This document shows positions 51,126-60,050 of a DNA stretch of 64,000 nucleotides, piece after piece. The number at the start of each line of letters is the position of its first letter. Within the stretch, counting starts at the first letter, position 1. This DNA is from Polyangiaceae bacterium (GTDB lineage Bacteria; Myxococcota_A; Polyangia; Polyangiales; Polyangiaceae). Location: positions 32,934-96,933 of the forward strand of contig JAHBVY010000013.1 of the NCBI GenBank assembly GCA_019637265.1, read 5' to 3'. The notes under the pieces were generated by a model. The model was not told the DNA's origin and did not search any database. It was given only the letters and a program-made list of their open reading frames with translations. The position numbers and the translations under genes are program-made.

Positions 51126-51617
51126 TCAGCCCTTGCGGCGCGCCCGGCTCCGCGCGGCGGGCTTGCTGGCCTTGGCCGGCTTGCTGGCTTTGGCCGGCGC
51201 CGGCGCGGGCGCCGCGGGCTCCTCCAAGAGGCTCGTCGCGAGCCGCTCGCCCAGCCCTTCGCGCACGGCTTGGCGCTCCTGGATCAAGCGCTCGATCGCG
51301 AGGTTGGTGTCGAGATCGTCCGCCAGCTCATCCGCCACCGCGGTGCCCAATGCGCGCAGCTCCGCGCCGATCCGCGCCTCGAGTCGCTGACGGATGGCGT
51401 CGCGCAAGATCTCCTGAACGATGCTGGGGCCCAGCGCCATCGCCTCGCCCACCAGCATCGCGGTCGGCTCCAGGTGCAGGAACTCGGTCCCCTGAGGGCC
51501 GCGCTCGTCACGGTCGTGATGAGAGTCGCCGCCGTGGTGATGGTGATCGCCGCCGTGGTGATGGTGATGATCGCCGCCGTGGTGGTGGTCGCCGTGCTCG
51601 TGGTGTCGTCCGCTCAT
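51126..51617 (-). CDS. His-rich protein with basic Lys/Ala/Pro tail
   Basis: 163 aa. Residues 1-35 contain about 18 His, with Gly, Asp and Arg (HHHGGDHHHHHGGD), a likely metal-binding tail. A helical middle (GTEFLHLEPTAMLVGEAMALGPSIVQEILRDAIRQRLEARIG) follows. The end (PAPAKASKPAKASKPAARSRARRKG) resembles histone-H1-like basic tails. No signal peptide. It could be a nucleoid- or metal-associated protein; no family was recognised. The His codons form a CAC/CAT/GGC simple repeat in DNA. Confidence 0.65.
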   Translation of the reverse strand: MSGRHHEHGDHHHGGDHHHHHGGDHHHHGGDSHHDRDERGPQGTEFLHLEPTAMLVGEAMALGPSIVQEILRDAIRQRLEARIGAELRALGTAVADELADDLDTNLAIERLIQERQAVREGLGERLATSLLEEPAAPAPAPAKASKPAKASKPAARSRARRKG

Positions 51618-51813
51618 GTCGCTCTTCCTCCGTATCCGAGGCCCGAGCCTAACATCGCGCCGGCGCGATGTCGCACCGCCATCACGTCATCGCCTCGCGC
51701 CGCTCGCCTCGCGCTGCTCGCCTCGCGCTCTGCGTCGACCCGCGGCGTCGCGTGGGTGCGCCGCCTCGCGCGGCTCCCACCCGTAGCGGCGCGCTGTCGC
51801 ACCATCCTGCGCG

Positions 51814-53169
51814 TCAGCCCTTGCCGGCGTCCGCCCCCGCGGCGAGCGCGCGGGCGTGGTCCTCCGCTTGCTGCCACACACGGAGCACATTACCTGACAA
51901 AATCTGCTCGATCTGCGGCTCGGTGTAGCCGCGCTCGAGCAGCACCTGGATCAGGTTCGGGTACTTGGACACATCTTCCAAGCCAACGGGCAGCGTATCC
52001 CCAACCCCCTCGAAATCCGACCCGATGCCCACGTGGTCTATCCCGATGCGCTGCACCACGTGGTCGATGTGGTCCGCCACCTGCGCCACCGTGGCGCGCC
52101 GCGTGGGGTGCTCCTTCCAGAACTCCACGCTGAAGGCTTCGTAAGCCGGACTGCCATGCACCAGGCCCTTGCCTCGCGCTTGGGTGCTCAGCTTCCCCAA
52201 CAATCCGGCGCGCTGCTTCCTCACCTCGTCGTCGAGGAAGATGGATCCAAAGTTGATCTGGATGACGCCGCCGTTCTTCTTCAACGCGTCGAGCATCGCG
52301 TCGTCGACGTTGCGCTGCCAACCGGGCGTGAACTTGCGACAACCCGAGTGCGACGCGATGACCGGCACCTCCGTCGTCGCCAGCACTTGATAGAACGCGG
52401 CGTCCGACAGGTGGGAGACATCCACCAGGATCCCCACGCGGTTCATCTCGCGCACCACCTGCTTACCGAAGGCGCTGAGCCCGCGGTGTAGCGGTGCGTC
52501 GTAAGAGGAGTCCGAGAGGTGATTCGCCTTCCCGTGCGCGAGGGTGATGTAGCGGACACCGCGCGCGTGGAAATGCGCCACGTTCTTCAGCTTGCCCTCG
52601 AGGGGCGCGCCGTTCTCCATCCCGAGCGGCAGCGAGATTTTCCCGGTCTCGAAGTTCGCGCGCACCTCGGCCGGGGAGCGCGCCAGGGCGAAGCGCTCGG
52701 GGTTGTCCCGCACGATGCGCTCGACCATTTCGATGAGCTCCTCGGCGCGCTGGAAGGCCCCACGTCGCTCATAGCGGGGCGCCACGTAGATGCTCATGAA
52801 CGGCGCGTCGAGCCCGCCCTCACGCGCGCGGGGGAAGTCGAAGTCGCCGGCGCCCGTGCGCGTGGCGATGTCGTCCATCGGTAAGCCCGCCTCACGTTGC
52901 TTCATCAGGCGGTACGGGAGGTCCACGTGGCCATCGAGCACGATCAGGCGCCGCGAGAGATCCCGCGCGCGCTCCTCCAGCGTGAGGGGTCGCTCGGCGG
53001 CGTCCACCTCGGGCGCGGCGTCACCCGTCGTCTGCGCGGCCTCGGCGGGTGGCTGAGGCGAGCTCACGCCCGCGGGTCGTCTCGGCTGCCGCTCGCAGGC
53101 CACCCCGAGCATCAGCATCAGCAGGCCCAGCAGCGCGAGCAGGGTGGGGACGGAGCGCGTGAACCTCAC
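51814..53169 (-). CDS. Membrane dipeptidase-like lipoprotein (M19 family)
   Basis: 451 aa; lipobox LGVACE (C25). Zinc ligands in the renal dipeptidase pattern: DGHVD (H81, D83), the Glu in GMENG, His in VDVSHLSD and in ASHSGCR, and the Asp in GSDFEGVGD. It hydrolyses dipeptides, often with a D-residue, at the cell surface. The length suits the family with a tether. Confidence 0.92.
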   Translation of the reverse strand: MRFTRSVPTLLALLGLLMLMLGVACERQPRRPAGVSSPQPPAEAAQTTGDAAPEVDAAERPLTLEERARDLSRRLIVLDGHVDLPYRLMKQREAGLPMDDIATRTGAGDFDFPRAREGGLDAPFMSIYVAPRYERRGAFQRAEELIEMVERIVRDNPERFALARSPAEVRANFETGKISLPLGMENGAPLEGKLKNVAHFHARGVRYITLAHGKANHLSDSSYDAPLHRGLSAFGKQVVREMNRVGILVDVSHLSDAAFYQVLATTEVPVIASHSGCRKFTPGWQRNVDDAMLDALKKNGGVIQINFGSIFLDDEVRKQRAGLLGKLSTQARGKGLVHGSPAYEAFSVEFWKEHPTRRATVAQVADHIDHVVQRIGIDHVGIGSDFEGVGDTLPVGLEDVSKYPNLIQVLLERGYTEPQIEQILSGNVLRVWQQAEDHARALAAGADAGKG

Positions 53170-53343
53170 CGCCCGACGCTTACATCCCCAGCCGCCGAGG
53201 CGCTAGTTGCCCCCCCTCGGCTCACCGTCATTCCAAGCGCATCGAAATGCGAGCCCCCTCGGCTCTCGTGACAGTCGGGAGACATCACCTCACGCCGTGC
53301 CTCCCCCGTGGACAGCCCCGGATCGCGCTGCTAATCGCCGCTC

Positions 53344-54687
53344 ATGGGTGACTTGCGCTGGGCTGGGTTGGCCGTGGGCTCGCTGTTGGCGATCGCCGCC
53401 TGTGAGGCGACGGGGCCAGGCACTCAAGTGGGGAGCCCGGGCGGCAGCTCGGGCTCGGGTGGGGATGGCGCTTCAGGCGGCGCGGCGGGCAGCAGCGGCG
53501 GCACCGCGGGTAGCGGCGGCGGCTTCGGCGCGATGGGCGGCAGCGGCGGCACCGTGCTCGATGGCGGTGGCAGCGGCGGCAGCTCCCCGTTCGATCCCGA
53601 CGCGGCCTGTGCCATCGCCAAGGAGTCTGCCGTGGTGGAGAAGCTCCCGGTGGACATCATCTGGGTGGTGGACAGCTCCGCCAGCATGCAGCCGGCCATC
53701 ACGCAGGTGCAGCAGGGCATCAACGATTTCGCCGACACCGTCGGCAGCAAAGACCTCGACTACAAGGTGATCATGCTCGCCCTGCGCGGGCGCGGCGCGC
53801 AAACTGGCGGGCTCTACGGCATGTGCGTGCCCGAGCCGCTCGCGGGCGATGCGGATTGCGGCAACGGCCCGCGCTTCTTCCAGTCGTCGATCAACATCCA
53901 CAGCACGCAGCCCCTCGAGCAGTTCCTGGGCACGCTGGGCGACACCTCTGGTTACCACGTGGGTCAGCAGCGCGGCCCCAAGACGGCGGAGGACGCCAAC
54001 TGGCGCGCCGAGCTGCGGCCCAACGCGACCCGCAGCATCGTCATTGTGACTGATGACAACTCGCGCCTGACCGCCAGCCAGTTCGAGACCTGGGGCGGCG
54101 GAGGCAACTGGGCCTCAAACCTGTTTGGTGGCGCGGAGCTGCCGCCTGGCGTTCTGGATCCGAGCTGGGGTGGCCTGTTCGATGGCTACACGTTCAGCGG
54201 CATCTACGCCTGGGGCTCCGAGACCAACCCAGACCTCAAGTGCGAGTACCCGGGCCTCCCTCCGGCGGATCAGCCGCCCGCCTCAGGCCGCGTCTACACG
54301 GATCTGGTCCAGAAGACGGGCGGGGTGCGCGCACAGATCTGCGCCGGCGCGCCCGCGTGGGGCCCGTTCTTCGATCAGGTGGCGACCGCGGTGGAGCAGG
54401 CCGCGCGCATCGACTGTGAGCTCGCGATCCCCCAGCCGAACACCGGTGACGTGGACCCCGGTAAGGTCAACGTCGCCATCTCGTCGCCCGCCGGCGACAT
54501 CGAGCTGTTCAAGGTGAGCGGTCAGAGCGGCTGCGGCACCGACGGCGGCTGGTACTACGACGACGAGAGCGAGCCCACCGAAGTGATCTTGTGCCCCAGC
54601 TCCTGCGAGCAAGCGCAGAGCACGGTGGTGCAGCAAGGCGAAGGCAGCGTGGACATCTACTTCGGCTGCGAGAGCCGCGTGAAGTAG
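53344..54687 (+). CDS. VWA-domain lipoprotein
   Basis: 447 aa. Signal peptide with lipobox AIAACE (C20), then a Gly/Ser tether of 60 residues. From residue 104 comes a von Willebrand A domain with MIDAS start VDIIWVVDSSASM (D110, S112, S114); the later FSGIYAWGSE and SIVIVTDDNSR segments fit the fold. It is probably a surface adhesion or complex-forming protein. Similar VWA lipoproteins with a MIDAS are frequent in Myxococcota. Confidence 0.85.
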   Translation: MGDLRWAGLAVGSLLAIAACEATGPGTQVGSPGGSSGSGGDGASGGAAGSSGGTAGSGGGFGAMGGSGGTVLDGGGSGGSSPFDPDAACAIAKESAVVEKLPVDIIWVVDSSASMQPAITQVQQGINDFADTVGSKDLDYKVIMLALRGRGAQTGGLYGMCVPEPLAGDADCGNGPRFFQSSINIHSTQPLEQFLGTLGDTSGYHVGQQRGPKTAEDANWRAELRPNATRSIVIVTDDNSRLTASQFETWGGGGNWASNLFGGAELPPGVLDPSWGGLFDGYTFSGIYAWGSETNPDLKCEYPGLPPADQPPASGRVYTDLVQKTGGVRAQICAGAPAWGPFFDQVATAVEQAARIDCELAIPQPNTGDVDPGKVNVAISSPAGDIELFKVSGQSGCGTDGGWYYDDESEPTEVILCPSSCEQAQSTVVQQGEGSVDIYFGCESRVK

Positions 54688-54694
54688 CCTCCTA

Positions 54695-54708
54695 TTTCCG
54701 TAAGGAAA
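54695..54708. repeat. TTTCC-GTAA-GGAAA palindrome, copy 1
   Basis: Arms of 5 bp around GTAA, 8 bp after the VWA stop codon. Confidence 0.6.
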
Positions 54709-54771
54709 ACACTGGATCGGACCTCGATCCCGCCCTCGACACGCTCCCCCACAGGGCCGTTCGGGCTAGAT

Positions 54772-54798
54772 CCATTATTTCCGTAAGGAAATAAATGG
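54772..54798. repeat. TTTCC-GTAA-GGAAA palindrome, copy 2 (extended)
   Basis: CCATTATTTCC-GTAA-GGAAATAAATGG; arms extend to 11-12 bp with one unpaired T. Same core as copy 1, 83 bp apart centre to centre. Confidence 0.65.
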
Positions 54799-54838
54799 CG
54801 GTCCTCGAACCAGCCCGCTGCCCGGCTAGCGCCGTATA

Positions 54839-54852
54839 TTCCCTTGAGGAAA
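54839..54852. repeat. Related palindrome, copy 3
   Basis: TTCC-CTTGA-GGAA, adjacent to the next REP-like hairpin at 54856. A fourth relative, TCCTTAAGGA, is at 60106-60115. Confidence 0.45.
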
Positions 54853-54855
54853 AAT

Positions 54856-54882
54856 GTAGGGGCGGGTTCCAAACCCGCCCAC
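54856..54882. repeat. REP-like hairpin, copy 5
   Basis: GTAGGGGCGGGTT-CC-AAACCCGCCC in the VWA-TetR gap. The remainder of the 570-bp gap 54688-55257 shows no credible gene. Confidence 0.6.
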
Positions 54883-55203
54883 CAAGCACGCTCCTCCACG
54901 GAGGCGAATGCAGGGCGCCAGCCTGCCACCCTGTGCGCCAGTGTGTGAGCCGCGCCTCCCCGCACCCACATTGGATCGCGGGCTCCCAGGCGCCGCTTCA
55001 GGCCCGTCCAGGCATCCGCGGTCGAGGCGCCAAACAGGCGCCGACCCATGCGACCCAGCGTCCGACGCTCATTCTGAACCACAACCAACGCTCGACCCAG
55101 CGCCCGATACCGCGCCGCGTCAACATAGCTAACCTATGGGAATGATTGATCTCTTTGACGCTGCTCCGGTCCTGTGACCGAGCCGCCAACGATATGTTGC
55201 AAT

Positions 55204-55227
55204 TGAGAAGCATTTTCTCTCTTCTCA
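55204..55227. promoter_or_regulatory. Inverted repeat, possible TetR operator
   Basis: TGAGAAG-(10)-CTTCTCA, 30 bp before the TetR-family start in unusually AT-rich DNA. An autoregulatory operator is inference. Confidence 0.4.
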
Positions 55228-55257
55228 GCCGTGCGTTCTGAGGCAGGCTCTGCACCC

Positions 55258-55953
55258 ATGGAGCAAGACGTCACTCAGTCCAACCCAACCCAGAAGTCGC
55301 ACGGCGTGAAGAACCGCGCCTCACGCCCCCGCGCGGTGTCCATCCTGCACGCAACGGCCAAGCTCATCGCGGATCGCGGCGTGCGCGAGACCACGGTGTC
55401 CGAGGTCGGCCGCGCGATGAACATGCGCAAGAGCGTGGTCCACTACTACTTCGAGAATAAGCAGGCGCTGGTCGACGCGGTCCAGGCGCTCGCCGAGCGC
55501 AAGCTGCTCACCCGGGTGCAGGCGGCGCTGTCGCCGGTGGGTGACGCATCGCGTGATCTCCGCAGCCTGCTCCGGCCGTTCTTCCGCGCCGCGCAGGGTG
55601 AGCTCGCCGACTACGCGATGCAGCTGCAGTTCTGGGCTGAGTCTCACCGTGATGGAGCGCTCAAGGCGCGCTCCGCGGAGACCCGTCAGCGGCTCCGCAA
55701 TGAGCTGCTGGGCGCCGTCCGCGGCTCCGGCGTGAGCCACGCGGAGTACGATCCGGAGATCGTCACCGCCCTGGTGCTCGCCGTCTCCGATGGCCTCGCG
55801 CTGTCCGAGCTGCTCGATGGTGAGCAGGTCGCGCGCGCGGGCGACGCTTACGAGCTTTTGCTCAGGTTGCTCGAGCAGGGCGCGTCGCCGTCGGTGGACG
55901 CGGGTCGCGCGGACAAGGCGGCGCCGTCGGTGCGCACGGCTGCCCGCGCCTGA
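55258..55953 (+). CDS. TetR-family transcriptional regulator
   Basis: 231 aa; ATG at 55258 (an in-frame GTG at 55231 is possible). The N-terminal HTH is ILHATAKLIADRGVRETTVSEVGRAMNMRKSVVHYYFENKQALV, with the YYFENK recognition-helix end typical of TetR. The C-terminal ligand domain is generic. Nothing lies downstream in the same operon, so the target genes are unclear. Confidence 0.9.
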   Translation: MEQDVTQSNPTQKSHGVKNRASRPRAVSILHATAKLIADRGVRETTVSEVGRAMNMRKSVVHYYFENKQALVDAVQALAERKLLTRVQAALSPVGDASRDLRSLLRPFFRAAQGELADYAMQLQFWAESHRDGALKARSAETRQRLRNELLGAVRGSGVSHAEYDPEIVTALVLAVSDGLALSELLDGEQVARAGDAYELLLRLLEQGASPSVDAGRADKAAPSVRTAARA

Positions 55954-56065
55954 TCTTCCGGCGGTCCTCGTCGGCGACGGACACCTAGTCAGGTGTCATG
56001 CCGGCTACCGCGGGGATGCGCTGGGACCGACGGGTGGTCAGTTGGCCTGCTAGGGCAGGGGCCCA

Positions 56066-56098
56066 GCGGGCGGTCGAGGGCGGTCCCCTCGTGGCCGC
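56066..56098. repeat. REP-like hairpin, variant copy
   Basis: GGGCGGTCGAGGGCGG...CCGCCCTC around TCCCCTCGTGG, like the variant at 30965. It is in the gap between the TetR gene and the small membrane protein. Confidence 0.45.
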
Positions 56099-56207
56099 CC
56101 TCACTGAGGACAGCCTGTCAGGGCATGCGCCGTCGATTGCCAGAACGGCACTGCGCTGGTGCGGGGGAGTGGCCCGCACCAGCGACGTTGGGGGCTCAAA
56201 TCCTGGA

Positions 56208-56224
56208 TTTTTTGGGGGTTGGGC
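56208..56224 (+). repeat. G-tract element copy 20 (+ orientation)
   Basis: TTTTTTGGGGGTTGGGC, 15 bp before the small membrane gene; partner at 56703. Confidence 0.7.
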
Positions 56225-56239
56225 ACCCTAGGTGCCTCC

Positions 56240-56686
56240 ATGCTCCAGCACCAGTCCATCGCTGGCATGGCGCTCGCATCGTGGAGCGCCGTGGCAGGCT
56301 GGGTGGCGCTGTGTGCTTTGCGTGTTCGGGAGTCGCTCAAGCTGGCTCGCGCACGGTTGATGCCACCGGCGAGTGAGCGCCACCCGGTGCGGCGCTGGTT
56401 CGCGTGGGCGCACCTCATGGTGGTGGCTTGGCTCGCGGTCGCTCAGCTCGGCGCGCTGGGCTCCTGGGCGTCGGCATGGCTCTCACCGCGAGTGGGCGCG
56501 GCGCCCATGGCACAGCAGGTGCGCCCTGAGCCGGTGGCCGTGGTCCCGGTGCGTCGCTTGGCGAAGCCGCAGAGCGGCGTCACCCCGGAGGCGCAGCACC
56601 TCGCGCCCTCCAAGGCGCCGCGCGCCGTGAGCGCCGAGCGTCCATCGCGGCCTCCCTGCGTGCGCTGCGCTGCGCGCGGCTCGTGA
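56240..56686 (+). CDS. Small two-helix membrane protein, unknown
   Basis: 148 aa from the ATG at 56240. Two transmembrane segments (SIAGMALASWSAVAGWVALCAL and AHLMVVAWLAVAQLGALGSWASAW) flank a basic loop; the C-terminal 50 residues are Pro/Arg-rich and probably disordered. No family was recognised. It is bracketed tightly by an inverted pair of G-tract elements (16 bp before and 17 bp after the gene). Confidence 0.55.
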   Translation: MLQHQSIAGMALASWSAVAGWVALCALRVRESLKLARARLMPPASERHPVRRWFAWAHLMVVAWLAVAQLGALGSWASAWLSPRVGAAPMAQQVRPEPVAVVPVRRLAKPQSGVTPEAQHLAPSKAPRAVSAERPSRPPCVRCAARGS

Positions 56687-56702
56687 AGCGGGCAGGTGTA
56701 CT

Positions 56703-56720
56703 GCCAAACCCCCCAAAAAC
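56703..56720 (-). repeat. G-tract element copy 21 (- orientation)
   Basis: GCCAAACCCCCCAAAAAC, the cleanest inverted copy, between the small membrane gene and the convergent sfsA. Confidence 0.72.
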
Positions 56721-56800
56721 GGGCAGTGGTCCCGATGTGGCGTCGCGGCGCCGTGAATTATCATGGATAAAAATATAGACCGTGGATCCTGACTAGGTGG

Positions 56801-57511
56801 CTACCAGCGTACGGGGACGCGGCGGGTGAGCGTCAGGGCGCGCTGGGTGATGCGGCCGGCGTAGGCGAGCACCTCCACACCGGCGGTGTGCGCCTCGCGG
56901 AGCCCCTCGGCGTAAGCCCGATCGATGTGCGCGGCGGGGCGCACCGCTTCGGTGTCGCTGCGCCCGCTGCAGAAGAGCAGCACCGCGCGGTGGCCCGCGC
57001 GGCGGGCGCTGATGAGCTCGCGGAGGTGCCGCGCGCCGCGCTGGGTGACGGCGTCTGGGAAGCCGCTCTCACCATCCCCGAGGTCGAGCGTCACCTGCTT
57101 CACCTCGACGAGGCAGCGCGTTGGTGTCGATGGATCGGCGTCGTCGAACAGGAGCTCGAAGTCGAGCCGGCTGTCGCCATACGGCACCTCGCGTCGCAGC
57201 GCGGAGAAGCCCGCGAGCTCCGCGATGGCGCCGCTCCGGAGCGCCTCCTCCACTAGCGGGTTGGCGCGCGCGGTGTTCACGCACACGAGCGCCCGGCCGG
57301 CGCGCACCAGCTCCCAGCTGTGGCGGAGCTTGCGCCGCGGGTCGTCGCTCTGGCTCATGTAGACCTCGCTGCCCGGCGCGGCGAGGCCCGTCATAGCGCC
57401 CGGGTTCGCCACGTGCGCGGTGATCGGCTCGCCGCCCTCCAAGAGGATATCCGCGAGGAAACGCTTGTAGCGCTTGACGAGCTGGCCACGGATGAGCGGC
57501 GGGAGCTTCAT
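56801..57511 (-). CDS. sfsA: SfsA-family nuclease-like protein
   Basis: 236 aa from the ATG at 57511 (ATGA overlap with the upstream methyltransferase stop). The opening MKLPPLIRGQLVKRYKRFLADI, the HVANPGAM box and VEVKQVTL match SfsA. SfsA was named for sugar-fermentation stimulation; the fold is a restriction-endonuclease-like nuclease. The role is not settled. Confidence 0.9.
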   Translation of the reverse strand: MKLPPLIRGQLVKRYKRFLADILLEGGEPITAHVANPGAMTGLAAPGSEVYMSQSDDPRRKLRHSWELVRAGRALVCVNTARANPLVEEALRSGAIAELAGFSALRREVPYGDSRLDFELLFDDADPSTPTRCLVEVKQVTLDLGDGESGFPDAVTQRGARHLRELISARRAGHRAVLLFCSGRSDTEAVRPAAHIDRAYAEGLREAHTAGVEVLAYAGRITQRALTLTRRVPVRW

Positions 57512-58965
57512 CTCACCCGCTCGAGCAGCGCCAAGGCCTCCACGTGCTCGGAGGCGGGGAACAGGTCGAAGGGCCACACCGCGCGCGTCATCAGGCCCAT
57601 GCCCGCGAGCCGCGCGAGATCCGCCGCCAGGCTCTTGGGGTTGCAGGAGACGTACACGAGCCGCTCTCGGGTCAGCCGCGCGAGCTGTTCGTGCACGCCC
57701 TCGCCGAGCCCCTTGCGCGGCGGGTTCACCAGCACGCTGGTGAAGGGCTCCGCGAGGTGCTTCAGGCTAGTCAGTGCATCGCCCTGAATGAACTGGGCCG
57801 TGAGCCCATTCCGCTTGGCGCTGGCGGCGCCCAGGGTGGCGGCCTCAGGCACGGACTCCACGGCGACGACTTGGCTCCCTTGGCGGGCGACCCGCAGCGC
57901 CAGCGCTCCCACCCCCGAGAACACGTCGAGCACCCGCGGCCCGACCGCGAGCGCGGCCGCCTCCGCTTGCAGCTTGGCCGCGGCCCCTCGGTGCACCTGA
58001 AAGAAGGCGCGCGGTGAGAGCTCGAACTGAAGATCGTCCACCTCCTCCAAGAAGGTGCTCGCGCCGGCGAGCAGCCGAGGCGGCTCGGCGCCGAAGATCA
58101 CGTCACCGGGCCCGGTCGGCCCGGCGTAAAAGCTGTGGAGCTTGGCTTCGCGCAGCGCGTCCTCTGCCAGCGCTCGGAGCGCGGTCCGCAGCTCCTCCCC
58201 TGAGGTGTCACCGAGCACGCAGGCCATCACCTCGCCGCGGCTGTTCGCGCGCAGCGTGAGGTGCCGGAGGCCATGCTTCAGCTCCTGGGCATGCGCAGGG
58301 TACCTGACTGAGCGCCTGACCGAGCGCGCCAGCGCCTCCGCCGTGGCGGGCTCACCGCAGCCGCCGTCGTCGCGCAGCGCGGCGCGCGGCAGCAGGTGCC
58401 GATGCCGCGTGAGCACGGGTAGGAGGCGCCTGATGGCCTCGGTGATCGCTGGCTCCGGGAGCAGGCACGCGTCCATCGGTTGGAGCTGGTGCGTGCCGCG
58501 CCGGTAGGCGCCGAGCCACGCCTGATCGCGATCGCGACTCAGCGCGAGCGTGACGCGCGAGCGCCAGCCGAGCGCAGCTTCGTCGCCTTGGCAGTCATGG
58601 ACAATAGTGCTGACTTTTTGGCTGTCGAGCGCCTCGCACACCGCGCGCCGCTTGAGATCGAGCTCTGCCGCGCGGCTCAGGTGCATGGTGCGGCAGGGGC
58701 TCTGGGGGGTCCACCGAGAGCAGGCGGGCGCTCGACGCAGGGCGCTCCGCGGCCCCTCCCAGGCGAGCATCCGCAGCACCAAGCGCCGCCGCCCCGCGTG
58801 GGTCACCAGCGCGCGGCCGCGCTCACCCGGGAGGCCGTTACCGACCCAAACGTCGCTCGAATCGGCGCCACCGAGAGGCGCGCCACCGAGCGCGCCACGC
58901 CCCAGCCCATCGAGCCCCAAGGACTCGACGCGGACGTCCAAGGTGTCACCCGCACGGTGCCGCAC
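57508..58965 (-). CDS. RNA (uracil-5-)-methyltransferase, RlmD/TrmA family
   Basis: 485 aa. An N-terminal TRAM-like beta-barrel is followed by a Cys cluster region, then a Rossmann methyltransferase with LDVFSGVGALALRVAR, LVNPPRKGLGEGV and catalytic VSCNPKSLAADL. It transfers a methyl group from SAM to uracil C5 of rRNA or tRNA. The iron-sulfur Cys pattern of RlmD (C-x5-CGGC) is degenerate here (ACSRWTPQSPC, no CGGC). It overlaps sfsA by 4 bp. Confidence 0.85.
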   Translation of the reverse strand: MRHRAGDTLDVRVESLGLDGLGRGALGGAPLGGADSSDVWVGNGLPGERGRALVTHAGRRRLVLRMLAWEGPRSALRRAPACSRWTPQSPCRTMHLSRAAELDLKRRAVCEALDSQKVSTIVHDCQGDEAALGWRSRVTLALSRDRDQAWLGAYRRGTHQLQPMDACLLPEPAITEAIRRLLPVLTRHRHLLPRAALRDDGGCGEPATAEALARSVRRSVRYPAHAQELKHGLRHLTLRANSRGEVMACVLGDTSGEELRTALRALAEDALREAKLHSFYAGPTGPGDVIFGAEPPRLLAGASTFLEEVDDLQFELSPRAFFQVHRGAAAKLQAEAAALAVGPRVLDVFSGVGALALRVARQGSQVVAVESVPEAATLGAASAKRNGLTAQFIQGDALTSLKHLAEPFTSVLVNPPRKGLGEGVHEQLARLTRERLVYVSCNPKSLAADLARLAGMGLMTRAVWPFDLFPASEHVEALALLERVR

Positions 58966-59020
58966 AGCGCCTGATACCCCTCCAGCGGCTCCGTTGTCGA
59001 GGCGCGAGGTGCTCGCGGAC

Positions 59021-60046
59021 TCAGCGCAGGTTGAACCAGGCCTTACCCGGCGCGAGATCCAGGTGGAGGTGGTCGTGGTGATCGGCGTTGAAGTTCGGCG
59101 TGAGGATCAGGTTGAACAGCCTCGCCTGGTGCGCCTCGCACACCACGCCGCGGAGCCAGCGCTGCGCCGGATCTTCCCGCGGGACGCACACCGGCGCGCC
59201 AATATCCGCAGGGAAATCACGCTTCACCACCACCTGGGAGCCGTCCCTCATGGACAGCCGCGCGACGTCGATGGCGAGGCCCATGGCGTGCTGGCTCGGC
59301 TTGCCGGTGCTGCGCACCACGGCGCCTTGACGCAGCAGGCTCGCGTGGTGGATGGTGGTGACCCCGCGCGCCGCGAGCAGCCTCGCCAAGTCGGAGACGG
59401 CCAGCGCCAAGCGGCAGTCCAGGATGTCGTAGTCGCCCATCGCGCCCGGGCGCTGGCTGCCGTTCATGACCACCAAGACGTCGCCGAGCGGCCCCGTGAG
59501 GCGCACCGGTGTTTGTACGGCGCTCAGGCTCGCGCGCGCCGGCACTTGCTCGATGGGGAGGCCGCGCCGCGCGGCTTCTGCCAGGCAGTCAGGTCCACTG
59601 AGCGCGGCGTAGCGCAGCGCGGGCTCGGCGCCCGGCGGTGGAGCCGCGGGGAGCGGATCCATCGGCGCGCCGCCGGGTGGCGCCGCGGGCGGCTGCGCCG
59701 GGGCTCCCTCTGGCTGCGCCTGCGGCGGGTGAGCCGAGTACGGTGTCCCCGCGAGCGGCGGGTAGCCGTATGGCGCTGGGTAAGCGCCGGGCGGCGCTGA
59801 TGAGCTAGACTGACCACCGTTGGGCGTGTGGTAGTGCGCCCCGGGGTACGGCGGGTGGGGGCCGTAGTACACGCCGTCGGGCCCAGGCACATGACCCGCG
59901 TAGCCCGCGTACTCCGCCGCGTGGCTACTCTCGGCCGGCGCACCATGGCGCGACTTGAGGCAGCCACTCAGCACCAAAACGGCGAGCGGCACCAGCAGTG
60001 GAAGGCGCACCGCCACAGCCTGAAGGCACACGAGGCGCTGGGCCAA
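59021..60046 (-). CDS. Extensin-like peptidoglycan lipoprotein
   Basis: 341 aa from a TTG at 60046; GTG at 60010 would also keep the signal peptide. Lipobox VLSGC (C29), then a long Pro/Tyr/Gly/Ala-rich linker (about 30-165). The C-terminal domain has DCLAEAARRG, a conserved HAMGLAIDVA and HDHLHLDLA, the His/Asp metal pattern of the extensin-like C/LAS peptidase group. A probable carboxypeptidase or peptidoglycan-binding role, in the periplasm or at the outer membrane. Confidence 0.8.
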   Translation of the reverse strand: MAQRLVCLQAVAVRLPLLVPLAVLVLSGCLKSRHGAPAESSHAAEYAGYAGHVPGPDGVYYGPHPPYPGAHYHTPNGGQSSSSAPPGAYPAPYGYPPLAGTPYSAHPPQAQPEGAPAQPPAAPPGGAPMDPLPAAPPPGAEPALRYAALSGPDCLAEAARRGLPIEQVPARASLSAVQTPVRLTGPLGDVLVVMNGSQRPGAMGDYDILDCRLALAVSDLARLLAARGVTTIHHASLLRQGAVVRSTGKPSQHAMGLAIDVARLSMRDGSQVVVKRDFPADIGAPVCVPREDPAQRWLRGVVCEAHQARLFNLILTPNFNADHHDHLHLDLAPGKAWFNLR

Positions 60047-60050
60047 GTTT

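Noticed and set aside
54795..55145. 116-codon ORF after a TAAGGA-like ribosome site
   Set aside because: It runs through a REP-like hairpin and shows no domain or codon pattern like the neighbours.
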